64,000 bases of DNA from assembly GCF_900313065.1 (NCBI RefSeq), contig NZ_OMPU01000006.1, positions 30,006 through 94,005 of the forward strand, written 5' to 3'. Each line of letters opens with the position of its first letter. The stretch's first letter is position 1. A model generated the notes under the pieces. That model was not told the DNA's origin and did no database searches. It saw only the letters and a list, made by a program, of their open reading frames with translations. Positions 45,601 to 55,004 of the stretch are shown here, piece by piece. The position numbers and the translations under genes were made by a program. This stretch comes from Kiloniella sp. EL199 (GTDB lineage: Bacteria; Pseudomonadota; Alphaproteobacteria; Kiloniellales; Kiloniellaceae).

Positions 45601-45768
45601 TTATAAAGTGTCTATACGTGAACTACTGTTTTTCGAATATTTCTTCAGAAATTCCTTGGCTCTTTCGCGGTTTTGATATTGAAAAAGCGCTTCAGCTGGG
45701 GCTTCTACTACAACTTGGCCATTAGCCATAAAAATAACGTGGTTTGCAATGTCACGGGCAAAGATCAT
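45601..45768 (-). pseudogene. C-terminal relic of an amino-acid ABC transporter ATPase
   Basis: A 55-codon minus-strand frame reads MIFARDIANHVIFMANGQVV, then VEAPAEALFQYQNRERAKEF and LKKYSK with a short tail. It aligns closely with the last 45 residues of the intact ATPase at 48890-49663 ([29 protein letters not shown] and FLKK). The Walker A, signature and Walker B regions are gone. It is a truncated gene copy, probably left by a duplication or rearrangement of the transporter locus. The remaining 45769-45933 holds nothing recognised. Confidence 0.8.
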
Positions 45769-45933
45769 TTAAGGCATAATGATGATTGTTTCGCTTATTT
45801 ATCCTTATCAGTGTTTTACTTATGGGGCAGTAATTTCAGTGGAAATCTAAATAAAGTTTATCTCTAACTCGCTTTTCTCAATTATAATTTAATAGTTTTA
45901 ACTCATGGTTGAGACATTGTTTCGTGGCGGAGA

Positions 45934-46863
45934 TTGAATTTGATAAATTTATGGATGCAAACTTATTGCCGTTTTACTTTCGTTTTACTGGCAATGTTTT
46001 TTGGTCTCACCCATACGGTGCAAAGTGATACCCTTACGATTGGAACGATTAGTTCAGAACCTGTTGGTGATATTAAAACTTTCGCACCCTTTGCAAATTT
46101 CCTTGCCGAGAAACTGATCGATGATGGTGTTGACGAAGTCCAAGTCGTAATTGCGCCTGATATTAAACAAATGGTTGGGATGTTGAAGCAGCAGGAAATA
46201 GATCTTTTTATTGATAGTTCGATAACAGCTTCGATTATCAACAAATTGTCTGGATCCCAATTCATGCTTCGACGTTGGAAGAAAGGGCGGGCTAAATATC
46301 GAAGTGTAATTTTCGTTGCAGAAAGTAGCGATATTCAACAGATCAGTGACTTGCGCGGGAAGATTATCGCTTTTGAAGAACCCTTTTCTACATCTGGTTA
46401 CGTTCTTCCGGCTCTGGCAATATTACAATCTCAAAATCAACTTCATCAGTTGGAACGCCTGAGCTCTTTTCCTGTCGCTGAAGAGATAGGGTTTATCATG
46501 GCTTATGATAGTGAAACTCAAATGGTGTGGCTTGAACGTGATCTGGTTGCTGCGGCAGCAATGTCAGAGGATGATTATCTGGAATACGTTCAGAGCGTAT
46601 TGATACCCATGAGGGTTTTACATACAACGGCTTATGTGCCTTATCATGTTGTCGTTCATCGTTCTGGACTTGAAGAGAATTTAATTAAGCGTATCAGGCA
46701 AGTGTTGAAGACTGCTCATGAAGATAAGGAAGGTGCTGAAGTTCTAAATCGTTTTGAGAGAACCACAAAGTTTGATGAAATTCCGGATGATTTACTACAG
46801 GAGATTAAAAGACTGGAACCTTTTTTAGGGGATGTGTCCATTAATCAAAGTGCTGGGCAATAG
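45934..46863 (+). CDS. PhnD/SsuA-like periplasmic substrate-binding protein
   Basis: The 309-residue product has a signal peptide (about residues 13-31) and then the PhnD-type fold: LTIGTISSEPVGDIKTFAPFANFLAEKL, IAPDIKQMVGMLKQQEIDLFIDSS, ISDLRGKIIAFEEPFSTSGYVLPALAIL. There is no permease or ATPase beside it. A sensor kinase follows 9 bp later, so it probably presents a ligand to that kinase rather than serving transport. Start choice is uncertain: TTG at 45934, TTG at 45940 (better spaced from GGAG) or ATG at 45955. Confidence 0.83.
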   Translation: MNLINLWMQTYCRFTFVLLAMFFGLTHTVQSDTLTIGTISSEPVGDIKTFAPFANFLAEKLIDDGVDEVQVVIAPDIKQMVGMLKQQEIDLFIDSSITASIINKLSGSQFMLRRWKKGRAKYRSVIFVAESSDIQQISDLRGKIIAFEEPFSTSGYVLPALAILQSQNQLHQLERLSSFPVAEEIGFIMAYDSETQMVWLERDLVAAAAMSEDDYLEYVQSVLIPMRVLHTTAYVPYHVVVHRSGLEENLIKRIRQVLKTAHEDKEGAEVLNRFERTTKFDEIPDDLLQEIKRLEPFLGDVSINQSAGQ

Positions 46864-46872
46864 GACAGGAGA

Positions 46873-48354
46873 ATGAAGTTCGGGCTTAAAAACAAAATAA
46901 TCCTGTTTGCGACCACATTGGTTGTATCCATTGCGCTCGCTCTTTTTTCTATTACCTATTACAAGGTAAAAGTATCAAGTAAAGAAGCAAGCTTGACAAG
47001 GCTCTCAAATCTACTGCAGCGAACCATACTTGCTGTTGAAAATTCAATCTACACGCTGGATATCCGAGAACTTCGCTCCATTATTTCAGCCAACCTGCAA
47101 CACGGTGATGTTGATATTATTCTTGCCCTGGATAAAGAGGGACGCGTGCTAACCAATGGGTTGCGAGGGAATGATTTACGGAACAAGATTCCAGAACATA
47201 TACCACTGATTACAAAGTTGCTTTCTGAAAAAAGGGAAATCTCGGCTGAAGACGATGAATATTTATGGATTGCGGGGCCGGTGATCCTTACAGACAAAGT
47301 AAACTTGGGGTATGTCATCTTTGGTGTCGATCAGGATAAATTCAATCTTTCCTTGGAAACATCACTTCGTAACCAGATTATTGTGCTTATACCTGCTTTA
47401 ATTTTAAGCGTTTTTGCCGCTTTTGTTTTTGCTTCTAAACTAACACGCCCTTTGAATGAATTATCTGGAGTAGCAGAACTAATCGGGAGAGGTGATTTTT
47501 CTAAGCGGTTTGAGTACGAGGGGAAGGATGAAATTGGTGGGTTATCAACGTCGATCAACAGAATGGCTGATAACCTGTCCAAAATTACAGTTTCTCGAAA
47601 TGAAATGCAGACGTTAGCCGAGCGTGAAAGCCTGTTGAAAGAACAGGCTGAGCTGGCCAATAAAGCGAAATCAAATTTCTTGGCAACAATGAGCCACGAA
47701 ATTAGAACGCCCTTAAATGGTGTTCTTGGTATGGCACAGTTATTGAAAAATAGTCAGCTCAATACCGATCAACAGAACAAAATAGAAATAATTCTGTCTT
47801 CTGGGCAATCTTTGCAAGAGATAATTAATAACGTTCTGGATATGAGCAAGATTGAAACTGGTAACCTGGAATTGGAGGCCACGATTTTTAATCTACGAGA
47901 GCTTGCGTTGGCTGTTACTGCACCTTTCGAGGTTATGGGAACTGCAGAGGCGATTGAGGTTATTGTTAATATCAATGTGGATCAATCTACCCTGCTTAAA
48001 GGGGACCGAACTCGATTGAACCAGATTGTACTGAACCTGATGAGTAATGCTTTCAAGTTTACCAAGGAAGGGGAGGTGCGATTATCTATTTCTCAGCTGG
48101 AAACCGATGATGTTGATGTTGTTGAGAACGCGGCATGTACGGTTAAAATACTTGTAGAAGATACAGGAAAAGGCATTGCAGCGGATAGAGTGGCAACGAT
48201 TTTTGATCCCTTTACTCAAGAAGATACGTCTATTACACGTAAATTTGGCGGTTCAGGCCTTGGTCTCTCAATTGTTAAGAGTTTACTGGATCTATGGGCG
48301 GGAGTATATCTGTTATCAGTGAGGAGGGGGCGGGAACCAAATTCAAATTGTTGA
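46873..48354 (+). CDS. Hybrid sensor histidine kinase, N-terminal part (frameshifted gene)
   Basis: This 493-residue frame encodes a membrane helix (about residues 9-27), a periplasmic region of about 140 residues, a second helix (IIVLIPALILSVFAAFVFASKL) and HAMP. The DHp box has the phospho-His in ATMSHEIRTPLNGVLGMAQLL, and an ATPase domain follows up to GGSGLGLSIVKSLLDL. There it runs out of frame and ends in a 20-residue non-family tail. The missing piece continues in the next frame from 48294. One base appears lost in the Leu codon at 48292-48293. With it restored, one hybrid kinase of 647 residues results. Confidence 0.88.
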   Translation: MKFGLKNKIILFATTLVVSIALALFSITYYKVKVSSKEASLTRLSNLLQRTILAVENSIYTLDIRELRSIISANLQHGDVDIILALDKEGRVLTNGLRGNDLRNKIPEHIPLITKLLSEKREISAEDDEYLWIAGPVILTDKVNLGYVIFGVDQDKFNLSLETSLRNQIIVLIPALILSVFAAFVFASKLTRPLNELSGVAELIGRGDFSKRFEYEGKDEIGGLSTSINRMADNLSKITVSRNEMQTLAERESLLKEQAELANKAKSNFLATMSHEIRTPLNGVLGMAQLLKNSQLNTDQQNKIEIILSSGQSLQEIINNVLDMSKIETGNLELEATIFNLRELALAVTAPFEVMGTAEAIEVIVNINVDQSTLLKGDRTRLNQIVLNLMSNAFKFTKEGEVRLSISQLETDDVDVVENAACTVKILVEDTGKGIAADRVATIFDPFTQEDTSITRKFGGSGLGLSIVKSLLDLWAGVYLLSVRRGREPNSNC

Positions 48355-48815
48355 TACCTTTTGAGTTCCCTACGAAAGAAGAAGCGGAGAGTTATAAGGA
48401 CAAATCCAAGTCTGTCGAGAACGTTCATGATGAAAAGCTGCAAATATTATTAGCAGAAGATAATATGGTAAATGCCGTTATTGCGAAGGCTTTTCTCAAA
48501 AAATTTGGTCATGAGGTAGAGCACGTTGAGAATGGGCGACTTGCCGTAAATGCGATAGAAAATAAGGCGTATGATTTGGTGCTTATGGATATCCATATGC
48601 CAGAAATGGATGGTATGGAGGCAACGTTTATTATTCGTAAGTCAAAAGGTTCTGATGTACTGCCAATCATTGGTGTAACCGCAGAAGCTTTTACTGATCG
48701 TCATCGGGAATTCAAAAATTCTGGCATGAACGATATCCTCACAAAACCTTTTACGGAACAACAGCTTGCTTCCGTTATTTCAGGTTATGGACACATGACG
48801 ACTGATGATACGTAG
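48294..48815 (+). CDS. Hybrid sensor kinase, C-terminal part with receiver domain (frameshifted gene)
   Basis: The 173-residue frame starts in the middle of the ATPase domain (MGGSISVISEEGAGTKFKLLIPF). It continues into a receiver domain with acid pair in LLAEDN, phospho-acceptor Asp in DLVLMDIHMPEMDGM, Thr in GVTAEAF and Lys in LTKPFTEQQ. It is the continuation of the kinase upstream. The intact paralogue at 51356-53695 shows the uninterrupted order. It has no ribosome binding site of its own that stands out. Confidence 0.85.
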   Translation: MGGSISVISEEGAGTKFKLLIPFEFPTKEEAESYKDKSKSVENVHDEKLQILLAEDNMVNAVIAKAFLKKFGHEVEHVENGRLAVNAIENKAYDLVLMDIHMPEMDGMEATFIIRKSKGSDVLPIIGVTAEAFTDRHREFKNSGMNDILTKPFTEQQLASVISGYGHMTTDDT

Positions 48816-48889
48816 TAGGCGTGGCGGTTTTTATTTAATCCTGACCGATCAATATAAGGTTCTGATTAGTAATCAGTGAAAGCTTTGTT

Positions 48890-49663
48890 CTATTGTTTCT
48901 CGAGTATCTTTTTAAGAAACTTTTTGGTTCTTTCGCGTTTGGGGGCTGAAAAAAGCTCTTCAGCCGGTGCTTCTTCGACGATCTGACCATCGGCCATGAA
49001 GATGACGCGGTCTGCGACATCGCGGGCAAAGGCCATTTCATGGGTCACGATGACCATGGTTCTTTCTTCGGTTGCGAGTTCTTTCATGACGTTTAGAACT
49101 TCGCCAACCAATTCAGGATCCAGGGCTGATGTCGGTTCATCAAAAAGGATCACATCCGGTTCCATGGCAAGCGCGCGGGCAATGGCTACTCTTTGTTGTT
49201 GACCACCTGATAACGCAGAAGGATAGGCATCTTCCTTATTTGCCAGACCAACCTTTTTCAAAAGTTTACGTGCTTTTTTTGCTGCGGAACCGGGCTCTTC
49301 GCCTTTTACAATAACCGGGCCTTCGGTAATATTTTCCAGAACCGTTCTGTGTGGAAAGAGGTTAAAGTTCTGGAAGACAAAGCCAGCGGACTTCCTTAAA
49401 GCACGAATGGTTTTTTTTTGTTTCTTCAGGTCTTGTGATGCGTCAACCGTTGTGCCCGATATCCGTATATTGCCACTATTTGGTGTTTCCAAAAAGTTCA
49501 GGCAGCGTAATAAGGTCGTTTTGCCTGAACCGCTAGGTCCAATAATGGCCAGAACTTCCCCCTTATGTACGTTCAGATCAATGTCAGAGAGGACGTGGTT
49601 GTTCTCAAAGGATTTTTGCAAACCTTTGACAGCAATCATTGTTTCTTTGTTGTTATTGTCCAT
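48890..49663 (-). CDS. tcyN: Cystine-type amino-acid ABC transporter, ATP-binding protein
   Basis: The 257-residue ATPase has Walker [11 protein letters not shown]-loop [16 protein letters not shown], signature [15 protein letters not shown], Walker [15 protein letters not shown] and H-loop [12 protein letters not shown]. It is the third gene of a minus-strand operon with the permease and the binding protein. The binding protein closely resembles E. coli FliY/TcyJ, hence the TcyN (YecC) assignment. Confidence 0.92.
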   Translation of the reverse strand: MDNNNKETMIAVKGLQKSFENNHVLSDIDLNVHKGEVLAIIGPSGSGKTTLLRCLNFLETPNSGNIRISGTTVDASQDLKKQKKTIRALRKSAGFVFQNFNLFPHRTVLENITEGPVIVKGEEPGSAAKKARKLLKKVGLANKEDAYPSALSGGQQQRVAIARALAMEPDVILFDEPTSALDPELVGEVLNVMKELATEERTMVIVTHEMAFARDVADRVIFMADGQIVEEAPAEELFSAPKRERTKKFLKKILEKQ

Positions 49664-49664
49664 C

Positions 49665-50330
49665 TTAGTTTGCTCTCAAGTGACGGTTTGATCGTTGTTC
49701 CATTTTGCTTTGCAGTCTGGAGAGAATGATACAGAGGATCCAGTATATGGCGGCTGCACTAAGATACATTGCGAAGACTTCGTAAGTCCGGGCTGAAATG
49801 AGCTGTGCCTGACGGAATAGCTCTGGTACCTGAATTGTTGCAGCAATCGCAGTATCTTTTATAAGGCTGAGGAATGTGTTGCCAAGGGCAGGTAAGGCAA
49901 CACGGATTGCTTGTGGCAAGATGGACCGCCTCATTGCCTGTGCCGGGGTCATGCCAATGGAATAGGCAGCTTCCCAGTGGTTTTTATCAACGGACTGGAT
50001 GGCGCCTCGTAAAATTTCCCCGGTATACCCACCTACATTCAAGCTAAGGCCGAGCAGAGCTGCAGGAATTGGGTCCAGTCGGATGCCAAATTCAGGTAAT
50101 CCGTAATAGATGAGGAAAAGCTGTACGATAAGTGGCGTTCCCCGAATAAAGGAAACAAAGAACATCGCTGGCCAACGAATGAACCTTGCTGGAGAGAGAT
50201 GCATGAACGCGATAAGAAATCCCAGACTTAACCCGAGGATCATTGACCCAAGGCTGAGGCCTACGGTAAAGGCAGTTCCTTTCATCAAGAAAGGAACTGA
50301 TTTCAGGATAAGGTCGATTATTGCATCCAT
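49665..50330 (-). CDS. tcyL: Cystine-type amino-acid ABC transporter, permease
   Basis: The 221-residue membrane protein has five hydrophobic segments and the polar amino-acid permease blocks [80 protein letters not shown], which include the EAA loop contacting the ATPase. The stop is one base from the ATPase start. Assigned as TcyL (YecS) from its operon partners. Confidence 0.92.
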   Translation of the reverse strand: MDAIIDLILKSVPFLMKGTAFTVGLSLGSMILGLSLGFLIAFMHLSPARFIRWPAMFFVSFIRGTPLIVQLFLIYYGLPEFGIRLDPIPAALLGLSLNVGGYTGEILRGAIQSVDKNHWEAAYSIGMTPAQAMRRSILPQAIRVALPALGNTFLSLIKDTAIAATIQVPELFRQAQLISARTYEVFAMYLSAAAIYWILCIILSRLQSKMEQRSNRHLRAN

Positions 50331-50395
50331 GAATTTACCATTTTATTTGGCTAGGCGTCAGCGGTATCGGATTAAATCTGGGTTAGCTTATCTGT

Positions 50396-51202
50396 TTATT
50401 TTGTTGCGTCTAATTTGAACCATTTCTGGGAAATCTTTGCGAGTGTACCATCTGCGCGTAGTTCATCTAATGCTTTATTCAAAGCGTCGAGAAGATCAGA
50501 GTTACCTTTGCGGAGTGCTATACCCATGCGTTGTTTGTCAAATGGTTCGCCAGCAGCAACAATGCGGCCACCAGAATTTTCAAGCAGATAGGTTGCAGCC
50601 AAACGATCATTCAGAAATGCATCAAGACGCCCAACCAGAAGGTCCTGTAATTTTGTAGCATTGTCGTCATAGGTAGAAACATTTGCTTCGGGTACGTTCT
50701 GAGTTAACCACTCTTCGTAGTTACTACCCAAACCAACACCAATAGTTTTACCGGAAAGATCTGCTGGGCTATTGAAATCGGCTTGTTTGTCTTCGCGGGT
50801 GATGACCTGAATACCTGATACAGTATAGGGTCGCGTGAAGTCATATTTCTTTTGGCGTTCTTCAGTGATTGTCACCTGATTGGCGATAATATCAAAGCGC
50901 TCGGTTTCCAGTCCGGCAAGCATGCCATCCCATTTGGTTGGAACGAACTCTGCATTGACGCCAATACGTTCTGCGACAGCTTTGGCGACATCAACTTCAA
51001 AGCCAACAAGCTCGCCATTTTCGTCTTGATAGTTAAAAGGAGGATAAGTCGCTTCCAATCCGATCAAGATCGTGCCGCGATCTTTGATGGTTGATAACAG
51101 TTTTTCTTCGTTTTCTGCATTGGCAGCAGTAAATGAGAGACCGAATGTCGTTGCGGCAAAAGTCGCAGCTGCAAGAATGTTTTTGATATTTATGTAACTC
51201 AT
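50396..51202 (-). CDS. tcyJ: Cystine-type amino-acid ABC transporter, substrate-binding protein
   Basis: The 268-residue periplasmic protein has a signal peptide ending near ANA-EN. The mature part follows E. coli FliY/TcyJ closely from memory: LLSTIKDRGTILIGLEATYPPFNYQDENGEL, FVPTKWDGMLAGLETERFDIIANQVTIT, KKYDFTRPYTVSGIQ, GVGLGSNYEEWL and ALRKGNSDLLDALNKALDELRADGTLAKISQKWF. The conserved Arg/Asp ligand contacts of the family are in place. It is the first gene of the operon and divergent from the CHASE kinase. Cystine or a related sulphur amino acid is the likely ligand. Confidence 0.92.
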   Translation of the reverse strand: MSYINIKNILAAATFAATTFGLSFTAANAENEEKLLSTIKDRGTILIGLEATYPPFNYQDENGELVGFEVDVAKAVAERIGVNAEFVPTKWDGMLAGLETERFDIIANQVTITEERQKKYDFTRPYTVSGIQVITREDKQADFNSPADLSGKTIGVGLGSNYEEWLTQNVPEANVSTYDDNATKLQDLLVGRLDAFLNDRLAATYLLENSGGRIVAAGEPFDKQRMGIALRKGNSDLLDALNKALDELRADGTLAKISQKWFKLDATK

Positions 51203-51355
51203 AATACTTCACTTTTTATTAGCTAAACAAGATTTGATTACCGCTGATATGTACTAATTGAATATCGCTTTCAAGTTATTTAACAATTCAATATGTGAAT
51301 ACCAGGTATTCACATATAATTTGTGTGTAAATTAATTTGATCTTTTGAATAGAAT

Positions 51356-53695
51356 TTGTTTACCTTTAATCGTGTAGGATTGTTGCTGCTATTCATGGTT
51401 GTGAGTTTGTGCGTGAACATTGGACGGTATAGAACATTATTAATAGTCCTGTTTATCGGGGGTGGATTGTCATTTACTTCTGCTTTTATGGTGTTTCAAA
51501 ATTATAGAGAGCATGAACAACAGGAATTACAGGCGAATACAACAGTACTAAAAGACGCGATTTCTGCCTCTGTTCTTGAGAATTATAACAAGCTTGTCGG
51601 CCTCAAGGCTTATTTTGATACTGCGGATAATGTAACCCGTGATAACTTTACGCACTTCACTGATGTGTTGTTACAAGATGCAAAGGGCATACAGGCGCTG
51701 GAATGGATACCAAGGATACTGCACAATCAGCGAAGAGGGGCCGAAGATGTCGTAAGGTTTTACGGATTTTCTGACTTTGAATTCCGACAGTTTGATCGTG
51801 ACGGACACATTATTCGTGCTAAAGACCGCAAGGAATACTATCCGGTTTATTTCGTTGAGCCTTTTCCAGAAAATCAGCAAGCCTTTGGGCTGGATCTTGC
51901 TTCTGAAACAACAAGAAGACGCGGACTTTTCCTTGCAAGAGATACGGGCAAGACAGTTACGGTCGGGCCTATTAAGTTAGCTCAGGGCGCTGACGGTGTT
52001 CTTGTGATGTTACCTGTTTATGAATCTGATATTCCTCATACAACATTACTGGGACGCCATAAAGCTCTGCGTGGCTTTATTCTGGGGGTTTTCCGTTTAG
52101 ATCATATTATTGGTTCCGTTCTCGCTATGCATCCACTTGGTGCAAGTACGGGGCTGGAAATCATTGATGTAAGTGTACCGGGAAGTGAAAAGAAATTATT
52201 CTCAAATAATTTTTTAAATTCTACCGATATAGCAACATCATTTTATGAAACTGATTTAAAGCCAAGGTATGAAATCCCACTGCCATTTCAAACAAGCAAG
52301 TGGTCCCTGAGCGTGCAAAAACGTACATCTATGTTTATGCCGGGTTATTTAAGCGTCTGGTACGTGCTTGTTACTGGTTTGGTCATGACAGTTATGTTAA
52401 TGGCCATGGTTCAGGCTTTGGTTAATCGAGAAGCATTTGCCGCTGAACAGGTGCGAATAAAAACAGCACTTTTATCCGAAAAAGAAAAACAGGCTCAAAT
52501 CATAGCCCGAAAAGCAGAAGTGGCGAGTGAGGCCAAGACAAATTTTTTAGCAACAATGAGTCATGAGATTCGAACTCCTTTGAATGGAATTCTGGGGATG
52601 GCACAGCTTTTAAATGATACTACCCTGAGCAAAGATCAAAACAAGAAAGTTGCCGGGATACTTTCTTCCGGTTCATCCTTGCTGGACATCGTCAATAATG
52701 TTCTTGATATGAGCAAGATTGAAGCAGGTAGCATGGAATTGGAAATGGCGATATTTGACCTTGCAGAAACTATATCTGCCACAGTATTGCCTTTTAATTC
52801 AGATGCCAAAGAAACTGGTGTGACCTTTTCACTTGATATGAAAATCGATGACGTGTTTTGGGTTGCTGGTGATCGAACACGCTTACAGCAGGTTGTACTC
52901 AACTTGCTGAGCAATGCCTTTAAATTTACATCCGAAGGAGAGATTTCTTTGAGTGTGAACGAACTTCAAGGTAGTGCGAGTAATTTTATCCATGGGGCTG
53001 ATTGCGTAATTGCGTTGAGTGTTAAAGATTCAGGAAAAGGTATATCGTCCGAAAAGCTGGAAACAATTTTTGATCCCTTTACTCAGGAAGATACATCCAT
53101 CACTCGGAAGTTTGGCGGGTCAGGTTTGGGGTTGTCTATTGTAAAGCAACTCATTGAGTTAATGGGCGGTTCCATTATCATCACCAGTGAAGAAGGCGTG
53201 GGGACACATTGTCATCTCGTTATTCCTTTTGTTTTGCCTGATGCTGATGAAATTGCAGTCAAGGAAGGAAAGAATGATCAGGGCAAGGAGAATGCTTCGG
53301 ACAATGTCATTGAGATTCAAAGAAAAAAGTTACAGATTCTATTGGCAGAAGACAACATGATGAATGCGGTTATTGCTAAAGCTTTCTTGAATAAATTCGG
53401 GCATGATGTGGTCCACGTTGAAAACGGACAGCTTGCTGTTGATGCTGTTACACAGCAGAACTTTGATGTTGTCTTGATGGATGTTCACATGCCCGAGATG
53501 AACGGTATGGAAGCTTCTAATATTATCAGGAAGACGAATAACTCCAAAGATTTACCAATCATTGGTTTGACGGCCGAAGCTTTCGAAGAAAGACATAAAG
53601 AGTTTAGGGCTGCCGGTATGAATTGTGTGATCACCAAACCCTTTACAGAAGAACAATTGGACACAACGCTTCAAAAATATGGCAATCCGTCCTGA
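51356..53695 (+). CDS. CHASE-domain hybrid sensor histidine kinase
   Basis: The 779-residue product has a membrane helix (about residues 25-47), a CHASE periplasmic domain (YFDTADNVTRDNFTHF, GIQALEWIPRI, YYPVYFVEPFPENQQAFGLDLAS) and a second helix (YVLVTGLVMTVMLMAMVQAL). The DHp box (ATMSHEIRTPLNGILGMAQLL), the ATPase (DSGKGISSEKLETIFDPFTQEDTS, GGSGLGLSIVKQLIELMGG) and a receiver (LLAEDNMMNAVIAKAFL, Asp in DVVLMDVHMPEMNGM) follow. Its cytoplasmic half is strikingly similar to the broken kinase at 46873-48815. The start is uncertain; TTG at 51356 or an internal ATG/GTG before the first helix. Confidence 0.9.
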   Translation: MFTFNRVGLLLLFMVVSLCVNIGRYRTLLIVLFIGGGLSFTSAFMVFQNYREHEQQELQANTTVLKDAISASVLENYNKLVGLKAYFDTADNVTRDNFTHFTDVLLQDAKGIQALEWIPRILHNQRRGAEDVVRFYGFSDFEFRQFDRDGHIIRAKDRKEYYPVYFVEPFPENQQAFGLDLASETTRRRGLFLARDTGKTVTVGPIKLAQGADGVLVMLPVYESDIPHTTLLGRHKALRGFILGVFRLDHIIGSVLAMHPLGASTGLEIIDVSVPGSEKKLFSNNFLNSTDIATSFYETDLKPRYEIPLPFQTSKWSLSVQKRTSMFMPGYLSVWYVLVTGLVMTVMLMAMVQALVNREAFAAEQVRIKTALLSEKEKQAQIIARKAEVASEAKTNFLATMSHEIRTPLNGILGMAQLLNDTTLSKDQNKKVAGILSSGSSLLDIVNNVLDMSKIEAGSMELEMAIFDLAETISATVLPFNSDAKETGVTFSLDMKIDDVFWVAGDRTRLQQVVLNLLSNAFKFTSEGEISLSVNELQGSASNFIHGADCVIALSVKDSGKGISSEKLETIFDPFTQEDTSITRKFGGSGLGLSIVKQLIELMGGSIIITSEEGVGTHCHLVIPFVLPDADEIAVKEGKNDQGKENASDNVIEIQRKKLQILLAEDNMMNAVIAKAFLNKFGHDVVHVENGQLAVDAVTQQNFDVVLMDVHMPEMNGMEASNIIRKTNNSKDLPIIGLTAEAFEERHKEFRAAGMNCVITKPFTEEQLDTTLQKYGNPS

Positions 53696-53736
53696 TGTCT
53701 GGCTGATATCTGTCTTTATTTGGGGGAAAAGCTACA

Positions 53737-54699
53737 TCAGTAAAAAGTTGTATTCCTCAGCATCCAGTCTGAATCGTTTGTAATCCCTAATATTCTATTG
53801 CTTTGTATATATTGAATACTGAATTTCGAGAGTTGTAACGGCAAGTCTCCGAGTTCTTTTTCACGTGCGACAAGGGATATCGTCCGGTAAAGATTTGTAA
53901 AAGGCAAGGGGGACAATTTAACATTGTCCAATAAATGTCGGCAGTCCAGTAACCCTGACGGTGTTGTTAATGTCCAGCCATGCCCGGCGGCAATCATGGG
54001 AATTATGGCGCGGGTGGTATCCAGTTCATAACGATGACGAAGGTTAAGACGAAGCCGTCTTAAGTGTTGTTCTATTAAGCGGCTGATCGGAAGTCTTGGC
54101 GTGTACCTGATAAATGGCAATGTTGCTTTTAGATGATCAAATGCTTTCTTTTCATATGGAAAATCTTTGGGGAACACCAAAAGGAAAGGCTCTTGATACA
54201 AGGGATAGCGTTCCATTTGATCAATATCATCCATGGGATCCATAGTAATAATGATGTCTGTTTTTCTGTTTAACAGTGCTTCTCTATGATCATCAGTTTG
54301 CCCACTTGTAATGGTAACGCTTCCCTCGGGATATAATTCGCCAACACAATGAGTTAGCTCAGGAATTAATGTATCAGCAAGAGTATCAATAACAGCAATT
54401 CTGATCTTCTTCAGCGGGGCAGTATCAATGTTATGCAAGGTTCCCCACATCTCAGTCACGGTTTCAAGTACTCGAAGGGCATGTTCATAATATATCCGGC
54501 CCACAGGAGTAAGGATTATCGGGCGAACTGATCTGTCGAACAATAGGGTAGAAAAGAGTTGTTCTTGATGGGTAATGTGCTGAGAGATTGAGGATTGTGT
54601 CATGCCAAGTTGTTGTGAAGCTTTTGACATGCTTTCTTTCTCAACCACGGTTACAAAGATTTCCAGAGCTCGTAGATTTAATCCTTTTGTTATTTCCAT
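53737..54699 (-). CDS. LysR family transcriptional regulator
   Basis: The 320-residue product has the N-terminal LysR helix-turn-helix (NLRALEIFVTVVEKESMSKASQQLGMTQSSISQHITHQEQLFSTLLFDRS, about residues 8-58) and a periplasmic-binding-like effector domain. It is divergent from the threonine-synthase-like gene with a 305-bp gap and is its likely regulator. The effector is unknown. Its 3' end meets the CHASE kinase after 41 bp. Confidence 0.9.
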   Translation of the reverse strand: MEITKGLNLRALEIFVTVVEKESMSKASQQLGMTQSSISQHITHQEQLFSTLLFDRSVRPIILTPVGRIYYEHALRVLETVTEMWGTLHNIDTAPLKKIRIAVIDTLADTLIPELTHCVGELYPEGSVTITSGQTDDHREALLNRKTDIIITMDPMDDIDQMERYPLYQEPFLLVFPKDFPYEKKAFDHLKATLPFIRYTPRLPISRLIEQHLRRLRLNLRHRYELDTTRAIIPMIAAGHGWTLTTPSGLLDCRHLLDNVKLSPLPFTNLYRTISLVAREKELGDLPLQLSKFSIQYIQSNRILGITNDSDWMLRNTTFY

Positions 54700-55004
54700 T
54701 TTGGAAACTCTCGTTATGCGGTAATTTAAGTTCGTATTTTAGCATCAATGAATTAAAAATTACTAAATATAATTTGTTAAATATTGATTCCGTTTTAAGG
54801 AGCTTGGCCTCTTCTTGTGCCTTGCCTTTTAAAGATTATTTCTAAAAATAATAACTTGAATAGTATATCATAAGAAAAATTGAACTTATCTATTGGTTTT
54901 TATGACGAAGATGAAAAGGGTTGGTTTTTCTCATACTACCTTGGCATGATCAATGTTGGTAAATACATTTTCAGCTCTGTCAGCGACCCGCCAGGAGAAA
55001 TTCG
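54700..55004. promoter_or_regulatory. Divergent control region of LysR and threonine-synthase-like genes
   Basis: The 305 bp between two divergent genes are AT-rich and should hold both promoters and LysR operator sites. AGGAGA just before 55005 is a clear ribosome binding site. I could not single out one T-N11-A operator from the AT-rich background. A frame opening at 54880 runs into the enzyme gene in another phase and is not considered real. Confidence 0.45.
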
